From an uncultured Bdellovibrionales bacterium (GTDB taxonomy: Bacteria > Bdellovibrionota > Bdellovibrionia > Bdellovibrionales > UBA1609), in contig CALLAU010000001.1 in the NCBI GenBank assembly GCA_938002015.1, positions 1 to 64,000 on the forward strand: a DNA stretch of 64,000 nt. The letters run 5' to 3'. The translations under genes and the position numbers were made by a program. Below are positions 56,696-64,000 of the stretch, one piece after another. The notes under the pieces were generated by a model. That model ran no database searches. It saw only the letters and a program-made list of their open reading frames with translations, and was not told where the DNA came from. Within the stretch, counting starts at the first letter, position 1. The number at the start of each line of letters is the position of its first letter.

Positions 56696-57264
56696 TGAAA
56701 ATCTTTATATCTACTATTCTTGCTCTTTTAGTTTTATTTGTTTCTCAGTCTGCTTTAGCAGCTGGTGGTGGTCCTGTAAAAATTGATTGGGATTTTATCA
56801 CTCTACAACTTATTAACTTCGGTGCTTTTATGGCTATTGTGGTTTATCTTGGAAGAAAGTTCTTACCTGGAGTTATGGTTAATTTTAAAGATGACTATAT
56901 GTCTAAAGCTAGTGCTGCAAAGGCAAGATTTGAAGAAGCTAAAAGAGCTAAAGAAGATTTAGAAAAGAAACTTCGTGATTTAGAAATGAATTATGATGAT
57001 ATTTTAAATAAAGCTAAAAAAGAAGCTGAAGAGCTTAGGCTTGCGAAGGTGAGTAAGGCTGAAAAGCAAGCTGGCCTCATGGATAAAGACTTAAGTGAGC
57101 AGATCACTACTCTTAAAAGATCATACTGGCTTGAAGTAAAAACAAACCTTATTAACCAGGCTGTTACAGAGTTAAAGGATGAATTTTCAACTAAAATTGA
57201 TCCAGCAGTGCTTAAAAAATTACAAGATGATTTTGTAAATAAAATGAACGCGAGGGTTTCTTAA
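56695..57264 (+). CDS. atpF: ATP synthase F0 subunit b, with signal-like N-terminus
   Basis: 189 residues. Residues 1-22 look like a cleavable signal (LLVLFVSQSALAA), then the membrane helix (~35-55; FITLQLINFGAFMAIVVYL) and FLPGVM...Y, then a charged stalk helix. The extra N-terminal hydrophobic segment mirrors that of subunit c (atpE) and is also described in delta-proteobacterial b subunits. Dimerises with b' in the peripheral stalk. atpH follows after 2 bp. Confidence 0.9.
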   Translation: MKIFISTILALLVLFVSQSALAAGGGPVKIDWDFITLQLINFGAFMAIVVYLGRKFLPGVMVNFKDDYMSKASAAKARFEEAKRAKEDLEKKLRDLEMNYDDILNKAKKEAEELRLAKVSKAEKQAGLMDKDLSEQITTLKRSYWLEVKTNLINQAVTELKDEFSTKIDPAVLKKLQDDFVNKMNARVS

Positions 57265-57266
57265 AT

Positions 57267-57809
57267 ATGGCAAATGCAGCAAGAGAATATGCTCGAGCAC
57301 TATTTCAGACAATAGACTCAAACGAAGCTAAAACTGAAGTTTTACAATCACTTAGATCAGTTCAAGAAGCTTTTAAATCTGATAAAAGTCTTATGAATGC
57401 TTTTAAGGGTAATGCATTAAGTGATCAGGATAAGAAAACAATCTTTAAAACAGTGGCTTCTAAATTGTCTCAAAGCTCAGTTTTAGAAAACTTTTTTAAC
57501 TTATTAGTAGATAAGGGGAGAGTTCCTTTACTTCCAGATGTTGTAGACTTTTATGAAGAAGCTAATGATGAGTTAAATAATGTTTTAAGAGGCGTTGTAA
57601 GATCAGCCTCTGTTTTATCTTCACAAGAGCGTGAAGGAATTGAAAAGCAACTAGCTGATAAGGTTGGTAAGAGAGTTATACTTTCTTATGTTCAAGATGA
57701 AACCGTTGTAGGTGGTGTGCGCGCACAAGTAGGCCCTTACACATTTGATGATACAATTGATACACATATAAAAAACATAAAAGAAAATTTAAATAGGAGT
57801 TGGAACTAA
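57267..57809 (+). CDS. atpH: ATP synthase F1 subunit delta
   Basis: 180 residues. [10 protein letters not shown] opening and the C-terminal [22 protein letters not shown] strand-turn of the OSCP/delta family are visible. It links F1 alpha to the b stalk. The stop and atpA start share one base (TAATG). Confidence 0.95.
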   Translation: MANAAREYARALFQTIDSNEAKTEVLQSLRSVQEAFKSDKSLMNAFKGNALSDQDKKTIFKTVASKLSQSSVLENFFNLLVDKGRVPLLPDVVDFYEEANDELNNVLRGVVRSASVLSSQEREGIEKQLADKVGKRVILSYVQDETVVGGVRAQVGPYTFDDTIDTHIKNIKENLNRSWN

Positions 57810-59317
57810 TGGAAGTTCGTGCCGAAGAAATCAGTCGTTTATTAAAAGATCAAATTAAAAACTATGGTAAAAACCTTGAAGTTACTGAAACTGGTTCAGT
57901 AATTTCAGTTGGTGATGGTGTTGCAAGAATACACGGCCTAGAAAAAGCAATGGGTGGTGAGCTTGTTGAATTTTCTTCTGGTGTAAAAGGAATGGTTCTA
58001 AACTTAGAAGCAGAAACAGTTGGTGTTGTTGTTCTTGGTGAAGATAGAGAGATCAAAGAGGGTGATACTGTAAAGAGAACTCAAAAGATTGTTCAAGTTC
58101 CAGTTGGTGAAGGTCTTCTTGGAAGAGTTGTTGATGTTCTTGGAAATCCTGTTGATGGAAAAGGACCGATTGAAGCTAAAGAAAACAGATTACTAGAAAT
58201 TAAAGCTCCTGGTATCGTTAAAAGACAGCCAGTTCATGAGCCAATGCAAACAGGTATTAAAGCAATTGATTCTATGATCCCAATTGGTAGAGGGCAAAGA
58301 GAGCTTATTATTGGAGATAGACAAACTGGTAAAACAGCTATCGCTATTGATACAATTATTAATCAAGGGGATCAAAACGTTCAGTGTTTTTATGTAGCAA
58401 TTGGTCAAAAGAAATCTACAGTTGCTCAGGTTGTTGAAAAGCTTAGACAAGCAGATGCATTAAAGTATACGACAGTTGTTGTTGCCTCTGCCTCTGATCC
58501 GGCGCCTCTTCAGTATTTAGCTCCATACGCAGGTTGTGCAATGGCTGAGTATTTCAGAGATTCAGGTCGTCATGCTCTTATTGTTTTTGATGACTTAACA
58601 AAGCAAGCACAAGCTTATAGACAATTATCACTACTACTTAGACGTCCTCCAGGTCGTGAAGCCTATCCAGGTGATGTTTTCTATATTCACTCAAGATTAC
58701 TAGAGCGTGCTGCAAAAATGAGTGATCCTGCAGGAGCTGGTTCACTTACAGCCCTTCCAATTATTGAAACACAAGAGGGTGATATCTCTGCTTATGTTCC
58801 AACTAACGTGATTTCAATTACAGATGGTCAGATTTTCTTAGAGTCAGATCTTTTCCACAAAGGTGTTCGCCCAGCTGTTAACGTTGGTAAATCAGTGTCT
58901 CGTGTGGGTGGGGCTGCACAGATTAAAGCCATGAAACAAGTTGCTGGTACTTTAAAACTTGAGCTTGCTCAGTATAGAGATCTTGAGGCTTTTGCAGCAT
59001 TTGCATCAGATTTAGATCCAGCTTCACAAAAACAGTTAGCTAGGGGTAAGAGATTAGTTGAAATTTTAAAACAGCCTCAATATACGCCTTATAAAGTTGA
59101 GAATCAGATTGTTCTTATCTATGCAGCTTTAAATGGCTTTTTAGATGATGTTGATGATAAAAAAGTTGGTAAATTTGAAAAAGAGTACATGGACTTTATG
59201 GTTCAAAGAAAACCTGAACTTCTAGCTAAAATTGTTAGTGATAAGAAAATTACAGATGAAATAAAAGGTTCTGTTGAAGAAGCAATTAAAGAATTTAAAG
59301 CAATTTTTACAGCTTAA
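57809..59317 (+). CDS. atpA: ATP synthase F1 subunit alpha
   Basis: 502 residues from the ATG at 57809, preferred to an in-frame TTG at 57800 because AGGAG lies ten bases upstream. Contains the alpha P-loop [11 protein letters not shown] near residue 170, and the family signature [17 protein letters not shown]. Forms the non-catalytic nucleotide sites of the alpha3-beta3 head. Confidence 0.98.
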   Translation: MEVRAEEISRLLKDQIKNYGKNLEVTETGSVISVGDGVARIHGLEKAMGGELVEFSSGVKGMVLNLEAETVGVVVLGEDREIKEGDTVKRTQKIVQVPVGEGLLGRVVDVLGNPVDGKGPIEAKENRLLEIKAPGIVKRQPVHEPMQTGIKAIDSMIPIGRGQRELIIGDRQTGKTAIAIDTIINQGDQNVQCFYVAIGQKKSTVAQVVEKLRQADALKYTTVVVASASDPAPLQYLAPYAGCAMAEYFRDSGRHALIVFDDLTKQAQAYRQLSLLLRRPPGREAYPGDVFYIHSRLLERAAKMSDPAGAGSLTALPIIETQEGDISAYVPTNVISITDGQIFLESDLFHKGVRPAVNVGKSVSRVGGAAQIKAMKQVAGTLKLELAQYRDLEAFAAFASDLDPASQKQLARGKRLVEILKQPQYTPYKVENQIVLIYAALNGFLDDVDDKKVGKFEKEYMDFMVQRKPELLAKIVSDKKITDEIKGSVEEAIKEFKAIFTA

Positions 59318-59330
59318 GGGTTGATATTAG

Positions 59331-60224
59331 ATGGCGAATTTAAAAGAGATTAGACTCAGGATCGGGTCAGTCAAAAACACACAGCAGATTACAAAAGCTA
59401 TGAAGCTTGTATCTGCTTCTAAGCTTAAAAAAGCTCAGGATAATATCGTTGGATGTCGTCCTTATGCTTTAAATTTAAAGAAACTTATTCAAGACATTGC
59501 CATGTCAAAAAAAGTTTCTCATGAGCTTTTAAATGTTGAGGGAACGGAGCAGAAGTCAGATGCAGAAAAATCTGTTCTTTTTGTTGTCCTTACTTCTGAT
59601 AGAGGTCTTTGCGGAGGCTTTAATAATAGTGTTGCTCGTTGGGCGGAGACTAAGGGGAATGAACTAAAAGATGTCTATAAATCAGTAGACTTCTTTTTTG
59701 TTGGAAAAAAAGGAAGGGACTACTTTAAATCAAAAGGTCTTAAGACTGATGACAGGGAAGTTTTATTAAACCTTGCAAAAGACATTAGTTATGAGCTTGC
59801 AGCAAATATCTCTAATGAACTTTTAACTTCTTTTACATCTGGCGATTACGATGAAATTATCATTGTTTATAACGAGTTTAAGTCTGCAATCCAACAAGAT
59901 GTTGTACACGAAACACTTCTTCCACTTAATATTGGAACTGAAGTATCAGAAGATTATACGAATGCTGATTTAATTTTTGAGCCAGCACCAGAAGAAATTA
60001 TAGATGAACTTCTTATTAAGAACTTCACTGTTCAAATCTATAGAGTGATGTCAGAAAGTATAGCCTCAGAGCATGCTGCTAGAATGACTGCTATGGAGAA
60101 TGCGACGAACAACGCAAACGATGCAATTAACAAATTAACTTTAACTTATAACAAACTAAGACAAGCTTCTATTACAACAGAGCTTATTGAAATCACGAGT
60201 GGTGCAGAAGCCCTAAACGGCTAA
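59331..60224 (+). CDS. atpG: ATP synthase F1 subunit gamma
   Basis: 297 residues. N-terminal coil MANLKEIRLRIGSVKNTQQITKAMKLVSASKL-like start, RGLCGGFN loop and a C-terminal helix with EHAARM.AMENATNNA, as in all gamma subunits. It is the rotating shaft. 13 bp after atpA; a GGG-containing ribosome binding site lies before the ATG. Confidence 0.97.
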   Translation: MANLKEIRLRIGSVKNTQQITKAMKLVSASKLKKAQDNIVGCRPYALNLKKLIQDIAMSKKVSHELLNVEGTEQKSDAEKSVLFVVLTSDRGLCGGFNNSVARWAETKGNELKDVYKSVDFFFVGKKGRDYFKSKGLKTDDREVLLNLAKDISYELAANISNELLTSFTSGDYDEIIIVYNEFKSAIQQDVVHETLLPLNIGTEVSEDYTNADLIFEPAPEEIIDELLIKNFTVQIYRVMSESIASEHAARMTAMENATNNANDAINKLTLTYNKLRQASITTELIEITSGAEALNG

Positions 60225-60240
60225 TCACTAAAAGGAGTAA

Positions 60241-61650
<1,410 letters not shown>

Positions 61651-61655
61651 TAATT

Positions 61656-62063
61656 ATGTCAGAATTAAAATTAACTTTTGTTACACCTCTTAAAAAATTC
61701 TTTGAAAACAAAGAGGTTGAAGAAGTAAGAGTTCCAGCTGAAAAGGGAGAGCTCACAATTCTTCCTACTCATTCACCTCTTGTTACAACTTTAAATACAG
61801 GTATTTTTTCTTACAAAGCTAAAGGTGAAACCGACTTTACCCAGGCAGTTGTAAGTTGGGGTTATTGTGAAGTTATTGATGGTGAAGTTAGGGTTTTAGC
61901 TGAAACTGCTGAAACTGCAGATATGCTTGATAAAGGCAGAGTTGAAAAAGCAGTTAAGTTAACTCAAGAAAAACTTACATCAAGTGAAGTGACTCCAGAA
62001 GATATTAATAAGTATCAAAGAAAACTAAAACGTGCAGAAAAAAGGTTAGAGCTTCTAAACTAA
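61656..62063 (+). CDS. atpC: ATP synthase F1 subunit epsilon
   Basis: 135 residues. N-terminal beta-barrel with FVTPLKKFFE, VPAEKGELTILPTHSPLVT, then two C-terminal helices (KY.RKLKRAEKRLELLN), the regulatory arm that can inhibit ATP hydrolysis. Last gene of the seven-gene operon; a strong terminator follows. Confidence 0.95.
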   Translation: MSELKLTFVTPLKKFFENKEVEEVRVPAEKGELTILPTHSPLVTTLNTGIFSYKAKGETDFTQAVVSWGYCEVIDGEVRVLAETAETADMLDKGRVEKAVKLTQEKLTSSEVTPEDINKYQRKLKRAEKRLELLN

Positions 62064-62095
62064 GTTTTTAAAGCAAAAAAATTTAAATATTTTTT

Positions 62096-62126
62096 AAAAA
62101 GGCCTCTTAGATTGAAGGCCTTTTTT
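62096..62126. terminator. Bidirectional terminator between atpC and the NagZ-like gene
   Basis: A 10-bp stem AAAAAGGCCT/AGGCCTTTTT with a ten-base loop, followed by a T-run on the plus strand and preceded by A-runs that give a T-run on the minus strand. It lies between two convergent genes and touches the stop codon of the minus-strand gene. Confidence 0.8.
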
Positions 62127-63720
62127 AATGCCCTTTAGCAATATTAAATGTCTTAATAAATAGATTTTCAACTAAGGACCCTAGATCTTTAGGTTGAGTA
62201 TAGGTGTTTACTACACTTATACCTTTATCTTTATAGTCAGTTAGAAGAGGATCTGTTGAATTGATTATAAGGAAATTTGCTCTTTTATTTTCTCTTACAA
62301 TTTTTTTAGCAGCTCGTGCTGTCTTCATGCCACTTACATGCAGAACACATGTTACAGATTCAGTACACGTTGATTTAATAAGTTTACTACTAGATCTCAT
62401 GATTGAGTAAACTTGAGAGTATTTAATATTTTTTTGAAAACTCATATCTGAACTAAAGAAAACAAGACCTCTTTTATCAAAAGAAGCAGGGGTTCTACTT
62501 TTCTTGCTGGACTTTAATTTTTTATTAATAAAATAATAAGCTATCTTATTATTTAGACTTGCAGATGCTTTAAGTATTTTTTTTGTAGCAATAACTTTAT
62601 TAGCATATTTTTCTCTTATGGCTTGAGAGTTGTTTTTAAGTTCAAAAATTCTTTTTAAGCTTATTTTAACTTGATCTTTAAATTCATCATTAGTTTTATA
62701 CTCAGATAAAAAAGCATAAAGAGATTTTGTAAGTTTTTTCTTTGACCAGCCAATTAAGATAAGGTCATGGCCGGCTTTAAAACTATCTAGAGCAAGTTTT
62801 TCAAAGTTTTTAGCGTTCCCTGCTCCGCCCATTTCCATATCATCTGTAATAATGACCTGTTTGTCTTTAGAGATGTTTCTTAAAAGATCTACTGCCTTTT
62901 TAGAATAAGTTGTCACTCCTAAATCTTTTTTATCTAAAATAAGCCTTGTATGAGAAGTCATTGTAAGAAAAGGGATTCCGGCTTTTCCGAGTTTTAAGTA
63001 AGGCTTTAAGTCTTTAGATTTTAATTCCTTTAAAGTGGTTTTTTTAAGTGCAGTTTCTCTATGAGAGTCAGCAATGACATTTCCAAGTCCTGGGAAATGT
63101 TTAAGGGTTGGTATAACGCCATTATTATATAAACCTTTAGAGTATTCTAAAACCATATCAGAAACAGTTGATTCGTTTTCTCCAAAAGACCTATTAGAAA
63201 TGAAGTTATATGAGTACATATCACGTAAATCAGCAACAGGTGCTAAATTAACAGATATATGATTATCAAGTAAAAGCCTTCCAATAGACTCGCCTACAGT
63301 ATGTGTTACTTTAGGACTGTTTATTTGGCCTAAAGAATACATTGAAGGGAAATCATATTTAGAACCAATTCTAACAACATTTCCGCCTTCTTGATCTACA
63401 AATAAAAAAGGTTCTAAGTTTTTCTTAGATAGGATTTTCATAAGTTGTTTATTAAGAGATTTAAATTGATCAGTATCTTTATGGTTTCTTTTAAAAAGAA
63501 TAACCCCGCCAATTTGCCATTCTTTAATAAGTTCTCGCTCTTTATAAGAGAGTTTATGGTCAGTTATACCTGTTACAAAGAGCTGACCAATGCGCTCCTT
63601 ATCGCTTAAACTGTCAAACCAGGCTTCAAAACTAGTAGCAAAGCTTAGATTTGGGTTAAAACAAATGACAAAGGCCATTACTTTCAGGAACAATATAGGA
63701 AACGTGCTATTTTTTATCAT
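62125..63720 (-). CDS. Exported glycoside hydrolase family 3 (NagZ-like beta-N-acetylhexosaminidase)
   Basis: 531 residues. Signal peptide ~1-28. The GH3 barrel shows IGQLFVTGI, GGVILFKRN, FVDQEGGNVVRIG, LKHFPGLGNV.ADSHRET with the catalytic His, and the nucleophile Asp in ITDDMEMGGA near 295. NagZ removes N-acetylglucosamine from cell-wall muropeptides; cytosolic in E. coli, but this one is exported. A ~190-residue C-terminal extension (Lys-rich; two Cys in TCTESVTC) is absent from short NagZ and is like the second domain of longer GH3 enzymes. Confidence 0.88.
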   Translation of the reverse strand: MIKNSTFPILFLKVMAFVICFNPNLSFATSFEAWFDSLSDKERIGQLFVTGITDHKLSYKERELIKEWQIGGVILFKRNHKDTDQFKSLNKQLMKILSKKNLEPFLFVDQEGGNVVRIGSKYDFPSMYSLGQINSPKVTHTVGESIGRLLLDNHISVNLAPVADLRDMYSYNFISNRSFGENESTVSDMVLEYSKGLYNNGVIPTLKHFPGLGNVIADSHRETALKKTTLKELKSKDLKPYLKLGKAGIPFLTMTSHTRLILDKKDLGVTTYSKKAVDLLRNISKDKQVIITDDMEMGGAGNAKNFEKLALDSFKAGHDLILIGWSKKKLTKSLYAFLSEYKTNDEFKDQVKISLKRIFELKNNSQAIREKYANKVIATKKILKASASLNNKIAYYFINKKLKSSKKSRTPASFDKRGLVFFSSDMSFQKNIKYSQVYSIMRSSSKLIKSTCTESVTCVLHVSGMKTARAAKKIVRENKRANFLIINSTDPLLTDYKDKGISVVNTYTQPKDLGSLVENLFIKTFNIAKGH

Positions 63721-63791
63721 CTTGATACTTAAATCGGTTAAAATTGTAGAAATCTTGATGGTTTTTAATGATAATAAGTAAGGACTTTAGA

Positions 63792-64000
63792 ATGGTTAAA
63801 TACAGTATTATTTCTTTATTTTTAACACTGCTTACAAGCATGACTCATGCTGAAGAACCTGGGGTCGAGGTCGAAAATCCATTTTATTATGTAAAAGAAA
63901 ATGGAAAAGCAAAAATTGTTACTGACTCATATAGAGACAGAAGATCTAAGTGGGCAGTTAGAGTAGAACTAGGGTCGAGCTTTTATGATCCAGTTGAAGA
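63792..64000 (+). CDS. Secreted protein, 3' truncated by window edge
   Basis: The ATG at 63792 has AAGGA about seven bases upstream and opens 69 residues to the edge. A signal peptide (MVKYSIISLFLTLLTSMTHA) is followed by an acidic N-terminus (EEPGVEVENPFYYV). The final RVELGSSFYDPVE looks like the first beta-strand of an outer-membrane barrel, but too little is visible to name a family. Confidence 0.6.
   Translation, partial: MVKYSIISLFLTLLTSMTHAEEPGVEVENPFYYVKENGKAKIVTDSYRDRRSKWAVRVELGSSFYDPVE

Overview
The window is AT-rich bacterial chromosome that spans a replication origin. It carries the full ancestral origin block: rpmH-rnpA-yidD-yidC-jag-mnmE-mnmG-rsmG-parA-parB on one side of dnaA, and dnaN-recF-gyrB-gyrA on the other. 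Many secreted proteins have FQNC/FNASC/LSSC-type lipoboxes. There is also a bactofilin next to parAB, a single-anchor (type B) succinate dehydrogenase, split F-ATPase operons and Cys-paired RCC1 repeat proteins. Together these suggest a low-GC member of the Bdellovibrionota (Bacteriovorax/Halobacteriovorax-like). That assignment is inference from gene content and order, not from a database search.

Layout. 1-9.1 kb: the 3' part of a large Calx-beta/RCC1 repeat surface protein; two secreted proteins of unknown function; transaldolase; a small secreted protein; and a tightly overlapping lptM-like/dapA/dapB/HPPK-like operon. 9.1-18.1 kb: ftsK, then queE-fis-dnaB and a small protein, rplI-rpsF (no rpsR between them), an FHA protein, an alpha/beta hydrolase and a membrane-anchored basic protein. 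18.1-25.1 kb: sdhCAB facing away from etfBA, a DUF374 acyltransferase and a parvulin. 25.1-34.8 kb: an XRE-cupin regulator divergent from a VOC protein, a secreted protein, two SurA-like genes followed by pdxA and a phosphohexomutase, a subtilisin-like protease with a C-terminal anchor, and a Cys-rich lipoprotein.

34.9-46.0 kb is one long minus-strand run: dnaA, dnaN, recF, gyrB, gyrA, a TPR lipoprotein, atpI-like, atpB, atpE. Between dnaA and dnaN lies a textbook basal origin unwinding region: DnaA boxes, a GC spacer, five TAG DnaA-trios and an AT-rich stretch. 46.1-62.1 kb runs in the opposite direction: rpmH through parB, bactofilin and the rest of the ATP synthase (b', b, delta, alpha, gamma, beta, epsilon). 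Three parS palindromes lie in and after rsmG, just upstream of parA. The window ends with a secreted NagZ-like glycoside hydrolase and the 5' end of a secreted-protein gene.

How it works together. The core is chromosome initiation (dnaA, oriC, dnaN, gyrase, dnaB), segregation (ParAB-parS, FtsK) and energy generation (sdh, etf, ATP synthase). Both ATP synthase operons point away from the origin, so they are co-directional with replication and near maximal gene dosage. I saw no tRNA, rRNA, CRISPR array, insertion sequence or phage segment, and no convincing new defence or mobile system. The points most worth checking are the origin architecture, the parS inside rsmG, a Na+-type ligand set in the c subunit, a catalytically degenerate HPPK-like protein in the dap operon, paired cysteines in the RCC1 repeats, and apparently leaderless promoters.
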